Assembly (NCBI RefSeq): GCF_029784165.1
Contig: NC_073696.1
Span: 243,582,892 to 243,646,891 of the forward strand
Direction of reading: 5' to 3'
Source of the DNA: Wyeomyia smithii
Taxonomy: Eukaryota; Arthropoda; Insecta; Diptera; Culicidae
Length of the DNA stretch: 64,000 nucleotides
The notes under the pieces were generated by a model that was not told the DNA's origin, made no database searches, and saw only the letters and a list, made by a program, of their open reading frames with translations. Shown here piece by piece: positions 23,612 through 34,742 of the stretch. Every line of letters begins with the position of its first letter. Position 1 is the first letter of the stretch. A program made the position numbers and the translations under genes.

Positions 23612-24770
23612 CTTTGCTACAAATGAAAAAAAAAATCAAGAACTTCTGAAGTGACCTAGTGTAAGTTGTAGGTCTTGTTGAGTATAACATTCGCTCATAC
23701 TAGAAATTTTCCAAACACCCCCAAAATCTGAAGTTATGGTCAAATTACGGTTTTTTGAACCTCAGCGCATATAATATTTTTTAACTCAGTCATTTATCAA
23801 CCGATTTTCAATATTTTAGCAGTTTTAGAAAGAAGACAAATAGAGCTTTCAAAATATTTACAGGTTTATACTAATATCAATAAAACATGTTGAGTTATTT
23901 GAGTTTAAATCTAATGTTTTAGACTTTTTCTCGAAATTTTTCAATTTAATTGTCAATTTGCCGTCTATTTTTGTGAGAAACATACTACAAATATACAACA
24001 ATTTTGTAAGTATATTCAATTCCGAATCAAATGAAAGTAGTTTTGTGAAAATCAGTTGATATTTGGCTAAGTTATATATTTTTTAAGAAAACCAGAATTT
24101 TTGCCTTCTATCGCACAATTATTTCACGGGGCTACAAATGATGAAAAAATGCAAGAACTTTTGATGTGACTTAGTGTGGATTGTAACTTTAGTCAAGTGT
24201 TACTTACGCGTTTACTTGAAGTTTTTCATATACCCCGAAAATTATAAGCTATGTTCAAAACCCTGTTTTTTACCTATTTTACCTATATCTTCTTTCTAAA
24301 ACTGCTAAAATATTGAAAATCGGTTGATAAATGACTGAGTTGAAAAATATTATATGTGCCGAGGTTCAAAAAACCGTATTTTGACCATAACTTCAAATTT
24401 TGGGGGTGTTTGGAAAATTTCTAGTATGCGCGATTGTTATACTCAACAATAGGGATGGGCGATACTGACAAAAGTATCGATATTTTGACATCGAGATACT
24501 TCAATGAGCTTGGATACCAGGTATCGAAGTATCGGTTGAAGGAGTATCGATTATCGATGCAATTTTTTTTTTTTTCAAAAAGCGTCGTTTAGAAAGTATC
24601 GATACCGGTACTCATTCCTCGCGGTGAGTATCGATGCCAAAATACTCGATGTCGTGACCCTTAGTATCGATACCGCTGGTATCGATGCTAGTATCGCCCA
24701 TCCCTACTCAACAAGACCTAGGTCACCTTAGAAGTTCTAAATCGCTGTAGCACAGTGTAATTGATTGAAA
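23612..24770. mobile_element. Compound foldback repeat with an internal diverged direct repeat
   Basis: The left arm (about 23612-23842) and right arm (about 24289-24449 continuing at 24707-24770) are inverted copies, sharing for example AATATTGAAAATCGGTTG and CCCCCAAAA. A third, more diverged copy of the left-arm unit lies in direct orientation at about 24120-24270. The right arm is split by a hAT MITE at 24450-24706. No coding region is evident. Confidence 0.65.
24450..24706. mobile_element. hAT-type MITE, 257 bp, perfect TIRs and target duplication
   Basis: Perfect 17-bp TIRs TAGGGATGGGCGATACT / AGTATCGCCCATCCCTA with a perfect 8-bp duplication CTCAACAA (24442-24449 and 24707-24714). The left arm of the surrounding foldback repeat keeps the uninterrupted site (around 23667-23690), which confirms the boundaries. 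The interior is packed with GTATCGAT-type motifs, including TATCGATA palindromes near 24598 and 24665. Non-autonomous. Confidence 0.92.
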
Positions 24771-24871
24771 TGCTTGCCCTATGTTGCGTGGAATTGCACA
24801 GGTTTTTCAGTTGATCCACCAAGGACATTGCAGCGGCAAAAGTACCGGGCAAATCCGCCTGCATCAACTAG

Positions 24872-25024
24872 CTTGGAGTATTGGAACCGAGCTGTGACAA
24901 TTCTCGTGTAACCTCACTGGAAACACAGTTTGGCGAAGATAGTGCACCTGCCTACGCGTTGTCCTTGCTGCATCCTGCTAACGTGATACGCATGTCGTTG
25001 GAAGAGTTCAAGCGCAAAACCTAA
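24872..25024 (+). pseudogene. Unrecognised coding-like fragment
   Basis: A 50-codon open frame with natural-looking composition ending in a stop at 25022-25024; it includes the run YALSLLHPANVIRMSLEEF. There is no ATG at its start and an in-frame stop lies just upstream. It could be the end of a degraded transposase or host gene. I do not recognise the family. Confidence 0.3.
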
Positions 25025-25284
25025 AGTTTCGTAATTTTTTACGAAGTTGACAATTTTGTTTGAGAGGTGGAAGTTTAGTATCAACATTGCAGCAGCACAT
25101 TACATCGATTGAAAATCTGGCTGAGGTCAACAATGGTTGAATAGCGGTTGAGTGCTCTCTGCTTGCTGAGTGTTCATCGGCAGATGGTTATCAACAATCG
25201 TGAAAAGACACATGAACCGCTTCCGGAACGTTGACGTTTGATGCCCGAAGATTTTATTGAGAATCTTGACTGTGTCCTCAAACT

Positions 25285-25905
25285 TCTCATAAAGTAAAAT
25301 CTCACTTTAAAGTAAAACTCACTTAAAAGCTCTAAATTTGATATTATAGTCGGGCATCTGCACTCGAAAACTCATTTATTTCAATCACCCACCTTAGAAA
25401 ACAAAATCCGCGCATTGATTTACGGCTACAACGGGACTCGTTCAGCAGCCAACCAGAGTTTTCCATCGTTAGCGGATCACTTTTTGTTTTAATCACTAAA
25501 CAAAATCACTCACTACACTAAGAATACTTTAATCTTTGAAATGTTCACTTCAAATTTCCAAAAACAAACTTTAATTAGCAGAGTGATATCAGAGGAATTT
25601 CTACAAATCCTAAATTCAGCTGTATGCATTTTCATCTGTTTTCACTGCGTTGAATATAATCAAATACAAAAATCAATTTCTGTTAATACGAAAAAATCAT
25701 ACTGAAAATGTTGAATTATTCCGACATAATTGACATAAATTGACAGCCCTGCAGGGGTTACCTAGTTTATCAATTTTGAGCGTAATCAACTACACCTGAT
25801 TAACAGTGTAATGAATATGGGGGCGTCGTGAGATGAATAATTGAGCGATGATTTGGCTTCTGATATGAATATGGAAGCATTGTGAAAAATAGTTTTTTTC
25901 TTAGA
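25285..25905. repeat. Dispersed repeat family B, copy 1
   Basis: Aligns with 63345-64000 over about 600 bp. Shared blocks include TTTGATATTATAGTCGGGC, GGCTACAACGGGACTCGTT, and CATACTGAAAATGTTGAAT. Both copies end in GAGATGAATAATTGA-type motifs. A fragment lies at about 41938-42000. The terminal motif matches the TA-flanked element 31587-31825, so family B is probably a longer member of that group. Confidence 0.65.
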
Positions 25906-25990
25906 TTCAGGATAAATCTAGCTAAGTATACTATATTACCAATGCTGACAGCGGTTCTAAATTACCACTAAATTACCAATGCTGTCAGCG

Positions 25991-26274
25991 GACGGCGATA
26001 TTTTTCATATCGATTGTACCCCCTGGCCTGTAATGTTTTCGCAGAGTGGGAGAGAGTAGTGGTTGATCATGTTGTGGTAGTCTAGTTTAGGTTTGAAATT
26101 GAACAATGGTTTGTTTGATTGCTACAGTCATGTTTTAAGAGCAAGATTGAAAAACAAATTAAGTATTTTAAAGAAAAATTGCTTTGTCCGCCATTACTGA
26201 TTTTTCCATCGCGTACCCCCTGAAGGCTTTCGAGTACCCCCAGGGGTACGCGTACCCCAGGTTGAAAACCGCTG
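25991..26274 (-). mobile_element. hAT-type MITE (CAGCGGTTYTCAACC family), copy 1
   Basis: An inverted copy of the element at 31229-31546. It starts (minus strand) at 26274 with CAGCGGTTTTCAACC and shares ACGCGTACCCCTGG and the interior TAATGGCGGACAAAGC. The far end has lost its terminal repeat and runs into a short direct repeat of TTACCAATGCTGWCAGCGG (about 25938-25985). Confidence 0.75.
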
Positions 26275-26339
26275 CCATAAGAGCATGTAATCGTATTTTG
26301 CTTATTTGTTCAATGATTTCGTGAAAATTTGATGTTTAA

Positions 26340-26479
26340 CCCTCTAGTGCCCAAGTTATTTTTCAGATGGACCTCGGTAAAATCATTATGAATCTCCATT
26401 AACATTTTTTAAGTATTTGTTGAAGCTTTTTAGAGGTTCAACTAAAGCGTGACTAAGGACGGCACTGGGCGCTGGAGGG
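26340..26479. mobile_element. piggyBac-type MITE, copy 2
   Basis: The best-preserved of three copies: 140 bp, flanked by TTAA (26336-26339 and 26480-26483), ends CCCTCTAGTGCCCA and TGGGCGCTGGAGGG. See 3309-3447 and 40986-41059. Confidence 0.88.
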
Positions 26480-26483
26480 TTAA

Positions 26484-29400
26484 TCTTTGCGTTCTTCCTG
26501 AATATCGGTGAATAATGGAATAAACTCCCTATATGAATTAGATTTTTGACCTCTGAACTCAGTTTCGAAAATCTCCGTGGCTTATTTTCATGTCTTAAGA
26601 AAATATGCTAATACAAAGCCCCTGTTATAGATGTTCTACTATATTCAAACAATTTCCATATTCAAACAATTTTCTGGAAGTATTTTGATTAAAATATAGC
26701 AGTACCCATTCATCATGTCACTAATTTTTCGATGCTGATCTGATCATAATCAATATTTATTTGTGTATTCCATCTTTCCTACTAATTTCAATTCCATAAC
26801 CTTCAATTATCGCCACAACATCAATTCTATCATACCTGAAAACCACGAAATTTCACTTCAAGGTGCATAACTTTGGGGGGCGCTTCGATCTCGACTGCAA
26901 TAACAAATTTACCACTTTGTCCGTTCAATACAAATCTAGGTTAACTTGGGTGAAGTTGAAATAGTTGTTGTGTAATCATGACAGCTCAATTCTCAATTGA
27001 TTATCTGTAAACCATTGACCAATAAAAATATGATCAGCAAGTGCGGTGATACAAAAAAAAGTTTATTGTGCAAACAGTTACGAGTTTCTCAGTTCCTTTT
27101 ACTACTCTTATTAATGACATTAAGCTAGAACTCCATTCAAGGCTGGTGAAAGGTTATTGGTTGTTATTCATTATATAAATATATCGATTTGAAATAATAA
27201 TCAGTACAATAAAATATTGACCGCGACGAAGAATCGATATTTCAGCGCCGATTGTCGTTATGTTTTCACGTCGAATTGGAGAAGATAAAGCGAACAACTA
27301 ATTTAAAGAGTTTTTGACGCGAGTGCTTTACATTTTAATACTGTGTCATAGGAAGAAAATCGTTTTTTTCAGTGCAGGTTTTTTGTACATTAAATAAATT
27401 AAATTTCGAAGAAACATCCAAATTGATGAACCATAAATCGACTCCTTTTCCAACCCTAATTCCATTGGTGTCGCTTTATTCACACATTGAAAAAAATGGT
27501 GTATGATTATTTATTCCAGTGAACAACGACCATTACTTTTTTATTACATCTATATTCATCAGTTTAACAAATAAATTTATGCGTACAGAGGTCGCTTTTC
27601 ATTCCGGTTAAGAGTACATATAAGCACTGCCATTTGTTATCTAATAACATTTATCGATTGTATGTTTGATTAAAAGAAATGTATCTGTTGCATCCATAAA
27701 AACTAATCGTAAAGTTAGTATGTCTCAAACAAACCTAATATTTGTGACAGTGTACGAGCTTTCTTAATAAAAAACACCATTGAATCGTTTTAAAGTTTTA
27801 AACAGGCTTAAATTTATGTTTCAATTTTTTCAACAAACATTTTGTTTTCAAATAAATTTGAAATGAAACAATGCTTCGAGTTAATAAAAACTTTTTTTAA
27901 TTTATTTATTTTTAGATTTCACAAACATTAACAGCCCAATCTGACAAAATAAAAAACGATTCTCACCCAGCTGAAAGCAAGAATCGATATAATCATACTT
28001 GAGCAGAACAAGCAACGAACGGATCGCCCCGAGAAACCGGAGTTGGTCCGTTTAACAATACGACCTGTCACATATTTCCTAATTCGTCTCGGCTCGCGAA
28101 GATGAATTATGATTGTTTGATTATAGATTGTCAACGTCGCATCGACCGAACGACGACCGAGCCGACCGTTGCGCTCGATGGTTGTTCTTCTCAGTCGCCA
28201 GACCAGACATTCCACCACCGGGTTAGGTTTGGACAATTTGAAACTTTGTTTCTCTGTGTCTCGCGCTCTCTCTCTCTCCAGCCTGAGGTCGGAACAATCG
28301 TGTCGTTCGCGTCGCGCGGGTGATTATTGCGAGTTAGGTTCGATACCTTAATTTATACGGCGAACGCTGAATCACTACGAGCTTTGGGCACCCTGTAATT
28401 AAATTGGCTGTGGGACGATTGAACTCGACATTTTTTTTTTTATTATCGGAGCGATTATAGTTCTAACGTCAAACCCGGACAAGAATGGAATGTTGGCGAG
28501 GGGGACGGTTCGAAACACTAAGCTATCTGTCGCCGGAGGAAATGATTGTCATTTGAATCGGCATTTAATGGGCGTTTAAAAGCCGGCACGAACAAAAAGT
28601 CGCATTTTCTACAGTCCGGTTGTCAACTTTTTGTGTGGAATTTTGAACTGCGAGTTGGATCATAATGTCCATGTGGTATCGGACAAATGCGTTGAAAGAT
28701 GACATGGGAGTGTTCCAAGTCACCCTCCCTAATCGCGTTGTTTCTATGGCCTTGGCCTTTGAATTGACACTTCACAATTGATAGAGATAAATGCTTGTAG
28801 TGACAGAACAAATGTGCAAGCACTTATCAGTATGTGCAATAACGCAAAGCAGCGCTAATAAAAGTAATCTCACATAATGATTTTTTTCTTCATTTAGCCA
28901 ATTTATTTCCTGTTTCTTGCGGTTTATACGCATTCTATCGCCATAATTAAGGTGCAATAATCCAAATCGGTTCCGTAAATCAAAGAACGCCGGATGGACG
29001 TGAGCAGACGACACATTGAACAGTACGGACGAAGGAACGAAAGCTGCAAGGGGTAGGACAATCTTTTTTTCTCGTGTCCGCTTAAGAATTGCGCAAGACA
29101 ACGTTCGGTGGAGATCGACCAGAGTCCGACCGAGCGACAGAAATTCAATTTCGTAAAACACCAGCCATGATCGGGCAGCAGCAGCGTGTAGGTACGAGTG
29201 AAGCGGACAAAACATGATTAATTTTCCCGCCGCGCGCTTTTGTCGTCCCCGGCAAATGCCGACAAAATATTATTCCTGGCGATGCCACAAGACGACTTAG
29301 AGTCCGGCCCCGGCGAAACAGGACGCTTCGCTTCGCTTTGGACTGCTCTACGGGAATCCAGGATTACGGTCATCTGCGGGGCGTACCGGAGAGAGATCAT

Positions 29401-29938
29401 TGGCAGGTGATTGGAATTTGGAACCGCCGCCGTCGTCGCCAGCTTTAGTTATCATTGCGGAGCTGTGGGTCGCTGGGGGTGGAAACGACAGCTGTAATCA
29501 TCGTTATGGGACACTCGTAAATTGAGGATAGTATGGAATAGGCTGGTCAGAAAATGAGCTGAAATTGTCACGCCTTGCTTATTTGGTGCAATTTTGTTTT
29601 AATTCTAATCCACTGGTTGATTTGAACAAAAAATAGCAATGAGCATTCTCAGTAAGAATGATCTGACAATTTGCAAAAATGATCGATCATTTTCAATTTC
29701 AATGTAACTTTGCACCCGTTTCCACTGCTGCAGTGTGCTGGTAGACAATATTTTTAAACTTAGAAATATTATGAGCTCTTGGGCGGATGTTATTTTATCA
29801 TGCACTGAACATTATCAATAACGAGACCGGCCACATCCTCGCAATCAGGTAGGAAGAGAGAAAGGAAGCGAGCGTGACTTTTACTATTTGGAAACAGTGT
29901 TAACCTCTTGTTAGGTTGCTGGTTGGTATGGAAGTGTT

Positions 29939-29973
<35 letters not shown>

Positions 29974-31028
29974 ATGTGTATTAGTGTGTGTAACGTTTGC
30001 ATGAAAAAATTCTTTTTTTTTTCGAATGGTGATACAAAATAAAACTGAGACAGGTTGTTAGGTTACCCGTGGAAAGTTAATCGTTAAAATGATGCATGAA
30101 TTTTGAATCGTTTAAAATGTAAGTTCTTGTTTAAAATTTAATGATGAGTAATCATTACGGTGTCAACACACCAATACATAACAAATACCAGAATTCTGTT
30201 TTTTTGAAAAATGGAACGGTTTCAAACTGTTTGAAAAAGAAAAGGGCCATGTCACTAAAAGCGAGGAGTCAAATCGACACAGACTCCCTTTCTAAGGTTA
30301 AACCATAAGGTTTGCCTCGGCCAGTATGAGGTGCGCATAAAGGTTCCTTACAGATGCTACTTAAAAACAAGGGCTATTTGAAGTTGGATTCTGTTGTTCT
30401 GTTGCTACAGGCAAAAGTTCAAGCTTACATCATCAGATGTGTCCTCTCAAAACGCACAATAAATACTCTGGCTATGCACAACAAATTTGTCAAAAGGATA
30501 ACGCAATAATTGCGTAATGAAAACATTGACAGAGATCGAAATCAAAATATGTGTATTAGGTATACAAAAAATCGTGGTGTTTCGGTATACTTCGGTTTTG
30601 GGCAAACGATCAGTTTTGTTTTTTTAGGGTGCTCAAAAAACCGCTGGTAACTTTCGCGAGTCGGTGCGTATCAAAGGCTCGTGCATCCCTAATCACCGTC
30701 AGCAACCGAAACAGCCAATATCGAGCCTTGTTGCAACAGAATTTACTGACGCTGGTGCCAGTAACGTGGAACCGAATGCATATGAATAAAACCAGAGTTG
30801 TCGTTAAACGAAAAATGTTTTAAACAATTCCAATGTATTTTTAATTGTAATTGATTCGACGATGTTATTGAATGACCGGATTCATGATAGTGAATCGATC
30901 AGTTCATATTTGCTTTAACCTAGTCAGTACCAAAATCATCAGAATTGAATACTGCTTGCACTGCTTTAACGATAGCAGCATTTTGGAAAATGAGCAAGTC
31001 CACGCTACTTCGCAAATCGATTCTGATC
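26484..31028. other. Gene-less stretch with two GC-rich islands
   Basis: No gene supported. 27.0-27.9 kb is very AT-rich. GC-richer, apparently unique islands lie at 27.95-28.35 kb and 28.92-29.47 kb. ORFs over them (for example 28772-29215 minus) overlap others in different frames and lack domains. A CT run sits near 28266-28280. The islands may be regulatory or untranslated DNA. Confidence 0.45.
29935..29985. repeat. TG / TATG microsatellite
   Basis: A TG run followed by about five TATG units and more TG. It creates a histidine/threonine-rich spurious minus-strand frame. Confidence 0.9.
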
Positions 31029-31228
31029 GACCATTTCCGATACCGCTGAAACTTTGCACAGTTGTTTCCAGTTGATAAAGAGGTCATTCTATACTATCAG
31101 TTCTTCATGTAGACTCACGACTGCTGTTTCAAAAGGGCCTATCCAAAAATGTGACTGATGAAAAAAATATTTTGTATTAGAAAAACGACTCGTTTGATTG
31201 AAATGGTGTCTTCAGCAAAGTTGTAGGT

Positions 31229-31546
31229 CAGCGGTTCTCAACCTGGGGTACGCGTACCCCTGGGGGTACTCGAAAGCCTTCAGGGGGTACGCGAAAGAAA
31301 AATCAGTAATGGCGGACAAAGCAATTATTCTCTATAATACGTCATTTGTTGACTAATCTAGCCCCTAAAACATGACTGTAGCAATCAAACAAGCTACAGT
31401 TTAATTTGGAACCTTAACTAGACTACCACAACATGATCTACCGTTAATCTTTCCCACTCTGCAAGAACATTCCAAACCAGGGGATACAATTGATATGAAA
31501 AATATCACCAAGGGGTACGCGGACAAAAAAAGGTTGAGAACCGCTG
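31229..31546 (+). mobile_element. hAT-type MITE (CAGCGGTTYTCAACC family), copy 2, intact
   Basis: Perfect TIRs CAGCGGTTCTCAACCT / AGGTTGAGAACCGCTG within a perfect 8-bp duplication TTGTAGGT (31221-31228 and 31547-31554). The opposite arm of the host foldback (about 34000-34015) holds the empty site, showing one TTGTAGGT where this arm has two. 318 bp, non-autonomous. The CAG...CTG ends and 8-bp duplication are hAT features. Confidence 0.93.
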
Positions 31547-31586
31547 TTGTAGGTAATGAAATTGCGATTCTTAAAAAAAATATATA

Positions 31587-31825
31587 GGGTAACCGCTCCT
31601 ATATTCATCTCAGTACCTATATTCATCTCATCATGCCTTTTTGATCAATTTTTCGTCAAATTTTACCATATTTTCAACGTAAAACTTTCAGCCACTTCAG
31701 AAAATCGAGAAGCAAATAGATTTACTTTCAAAAATTTGTAGTAGTTTGACGGTAAAATGGAAAAATGAGAGAAATAAAGTGAATATAGATGCACCAAGCT
31801 GTTGAGATGAATAATGGAGTGATAA
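31587..31825. mobile_element. TA-flanked element with ATTCATCTCA repeats
   Basis: A 239-bp insertion between duplicated TA (31585-31586 and 31826-31827). The left end GGGTAACCGCTCC is followed by two tandem TATATTCATCTCA motifs (first slightly altered). The right end carries the inverse GAGATGAATAATGGAG. The empty site is preserved in the opposite foldback arm (around 33969-33975). Related ends appear at 63201 and 25835-25900. Confidence 0.75.
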
Positions 31826-32071
31826 TACACTGTAAAAATATTTTTTTCTGGGCCAAATAATCCAAACTGTCACAAAATCTAATATATCTCAAAAAGTACC
31901 TTTTTTCAAAATTTTTTTTTTTTTCATTGAAGACGCAATATGTACTACTATCTCTCCAAATTTGGTGATGGTAAAATGAAAAGCAAAAAAGTTATGGACG
32001 TTTGAATATTTTGTCATTTTCACTCAAGATATTGTTTTTGGTATAACAGAAAAATTGTTATAAATTATATA

Positions 32072-32876
32072 AATTAGATCGCTGCATCAATACAAACACA
32101 GCAGATGATGTCTCGCTTACACATGCAACGCGACTCTTGCTTGTATGTTCCCCTGCAAAAATGTATACAAGCGCGTAACTTCATTACTTTTTAGTTATTG
32201 GCATCTTAGCAGTAGCAACAACTATACATAAAACAGTTTTGAAGTGAATAAATAAGTGGTTAGGTGGAATAACTGTTGGTGTTAAGGTCCAGCAAACAAC
32301 ATGAATAACACTACGTACAATATTAAATGTATTGCTAAGAGCATGATACAAATCAAACGCGCTGTTTTTGTAACATAATCAATCATTTTGATACTGGAAA
32401 TCTAATATGCGTAACTCAGCGACGATTCCCGCTATCAGACGGTTTTAAAAATAAGACGCGTAGAGAGAGCTAGTTTCTCTACATGCAGACGACATGACGT
32501 ACAAATACGAAACTCGTTAGTTATTTGCGATGACTTGAAATACTTTATCGCTTTCAAGTTTTGGATATTATTATTCGATAATTTCCGCAGCTGCTTCGAA
32601 CACTTTTTACCATGGAAAGGTCGAATACATTAAATTTTGTACGTGTTGTTGTTTGCTGGACCTTAACACCAACAGTTATTCCACCTAACCACTTATTTAT
32701 TCACTTCAAAACTGTTTTATGTATAGTTGTTGCTACTGCTAAGATGCCAATAACCAAAAAGTAATGAAGTTACGCGCTTGTATACATTTTTGCAGGGGAA
32801 CATACAAGCAAGAGTCGCGTTACATGTGTAAGCGAGACATCATCTGCTGTGTTTGTATTGATGCAGCGATCTAATT
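32072..32876. mobile_element. Foldback element with equal 229-bp arms
   Basis: The arms 32072-32300 and 32648-32876 have equal length and are almost perfect inverted copies; I noted only a few substitutions (for example ATGCAACGC versus ATGTAACGC). The 347-bp spacer is unrelated sequence. Such near-identity implies recent origin or gene conversion between arms. No ORF of note. Confidence 0.85.
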
Positions 32877-33136
32877 CATTAAGGTCGCGACAGTATGTGT
32901 TGTAAATCGACTGGAGATGAGGATAATTTTTCATTTACCTTTTCAAGTAGTGAATAAAAGTTTTGCAAGTAGTTGTAACGGTTATTATTAGATACTCGTG
33001 ATCTTGCAACATGTGCAAATTATATGACAGTAAGGGTTGTTACTCAACAGGAGAAGAATTTTATTACTTGTAAAGTAATAGATTTGTTACTCGAAGGAAA
33101 ATATTTTTTAATTACTCTTCGAGTAATCAGGTAATG

Positions 33137-33395
33137 TTCATTAAGCAGACAATGTGTGCAGTAGGGAAAGCGAAAAATAAGCGAACTGGAAATATGATAC
33201 AGATTTGGAAAAATATACCGCATCCCGACGGGACTTGAACCCGCAATCTCCTGGATTGCGGATTTGCGGGTTCAAGATAGGAAATTGCGGGTTCAAGTCC
33301 CGTCGGGATGCGGTATATTTTTCCAAATCTGTATCATATTTCCAGTTCGCTTATTTTTCGCTTTCTCTACTGCACACATTGTCCCTAATGAGCTT
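33137..33395. mobile_element. Long near-perfect hairpin with tRNA-like T-arm motifs
   Basis: Two arms of about 115 bp mirror each other around about 33265, sharing AATATACCGCATCCCGACG and GCGAACTGGAAATATGA. Each arm contains GCGGGTTCAAGTCCCG, which looks like a tRNA T-arm with box B. No D-arm, anticodon arm or acceptor match is present, so it is not a tRNA gene. It may be a foldback derived from a tRNA-related SINE. The two mirrored small ORFs it creates are artefacts of the palindrome. Confidence 0.75.
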
Positions 33396-33504
33396 GAATG
33401 TTAACGGGAGAAGCCGTTGTTAAAAATCGAAATTTAGTTCGAATAATAAGTTAAACTTTTGCGTGTAGTTATAGCAGCTATTTGGCTGGGAAATAATATA
33501 GGTA

Positions 33505-33806
33505 CACAGTAAAAAAAATTTACATCACTTTTAATGCACATAAATGGAGCATTGTAAACCATGTAATATTCCGTGTGGTATTATATTCACATGCAAAGTA
33601 AATGAATATATTGTGAATTTGCATGCATATTTATATTCGAAGCTTTAAGTTTATATCAATTAACATACAAATTTACATGGCTTAAAACGATTCTGTATTG
33701 TGCATTATTAACGGTGTGAAATTGTATATATTATTCACTTTATGTGCTAGAAATCGTTATGTGCTTTCATTTGTATTAGTTGTAGATTTCATTTTTTGGT
33801 ACTGTG
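33505..33806. mobile_element. AT-rich MITE with short TIRs
   Basis: Ends CACAGTA / TACTGTG with a 6-bp direct repeat TAGGTA on both sides (33499-33504 and 33807-33812). 302 bp, AT-rich. Boundaries rest on short motifs, so moderate confidence. Confidence 0.5.
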
Positions 33807-34589
33807 TAGGTATGAAAGCATGACAGTTATAATCGATAAAACATTCAATTTCACCACAAAAAAGCGCGTTGGATTTGTATCATTCTCTTAGCGATAACTT
33901 ATAACAACAACAGAAAAAATATTTGTGACGATTTGGAATGTTTGGCAAAGAAAAAAAAATATTTTACTGCGTATATATTTTTTTAAGAATTGCAATTTTA
34001 TTACCTACAACTTTGCTGAAGACAAATATTTTATTCATCAGTCACATTTTTCGATAGGCCCTTCTGAAACAGCAGTCGTGAAAGAAGAACTAATAGTGTA
34101 GAATGACCTCTTTATCAACTGGGAAATACTATGCAAAGTTTCAGCGAAATCGGAAAGGACATCCTAAAAAAAATATTTTTATTTATTCTCCATGAAATGC
34201 CTCAAAAATAACCAATACCAGTACAAATCATCATGGCAATACTAGCACCGGTTCATACTTCGAAAGTGTTTTGATTTAGAGCCGTCCAATACATTGAACA
34301 TTCGCTAGAGCACCAAATGCGTTATGAACAACACACATCCGTTGCACTGGTTCCGAAACAGAACAAAAGATGCTCTAAAAAGACGCAATATTGACGTGGT
34401 TACGCACAGTCCAACTTTTGCGTGTAAGGTTCTGGCATACATTTACATTCATGTAAGTGCTTCTTTTGTTTTGGTCTGGGGAGCTAATAATAGACTTAAA
34501 AACAATATCGCACGCTAGCCTGGAGGGCTAATGCGATCTCGATCAACTAGATTAGTTGAGAGAATTCGTTATCGACATTGTTTTTGGTA

Positions 34590-34742
34590 CATTTTGCATG
34601 TGTAGGGTAAGTACAACGATACACCGTGCCCCAGTGCTGAGTCGAGAAAATTTACAGCTCAAAAAGATCCTAGACCTGATCGGGAATCGTACCCGACATC
34701 ACAACCGTGTGGGAGAGCTAGCCGACCGACATCGCTAAGCCC
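34590..34742 (-). repeat. tRNA-headed SINE, minus orientation
   Basis: Read on the minus strand from 34742 it begins GGGCTTAGCGATGTCGG (box A-like), then has GTCGGGTACGATTCCCG (box B-like, one extra base), then a body containing TTTTCTCGACTCAGCAC and TGTATCGTTGTACTTACC. This is the layout of tRNA-derived insect SINEs. The 3' end is not defined. The 5' end coincides with the hAT element at 34743. Confidence 0.65.

Larger units (their letters stand above)
31029..34165. mobile_element. Large foldback element with nested insertions
   Basis: The left arm (about 31029-31888, split by two insertions) and right arm (about 33905-34165) are inverted copies. Shared blocks include TTGATAAAGAGGTCATTCTA, ACGACTGCTGTTTC and TGTCTTCAGCAAAGTTG. 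Removing the inserts at 31229-31546 and 31587-31825 makes the left arm collinear with the uninterrupted right arm. The roughly 2-kb centre holds three further repeat structures (32072-32876, 33137-33395, 33505-33806). No transposase is seen. Confidence 0.75.

Noticed and set aside
33270..33310. Third tRNA gene
   Set aside because: Only a T-arm-like motif is present; no D-arm, anticodon arm or paired acceptor stem.
33141..33423. Two similar small proteins on opposite strands
   Set aside because: They are mirror translations of the two arms of one palindrome.
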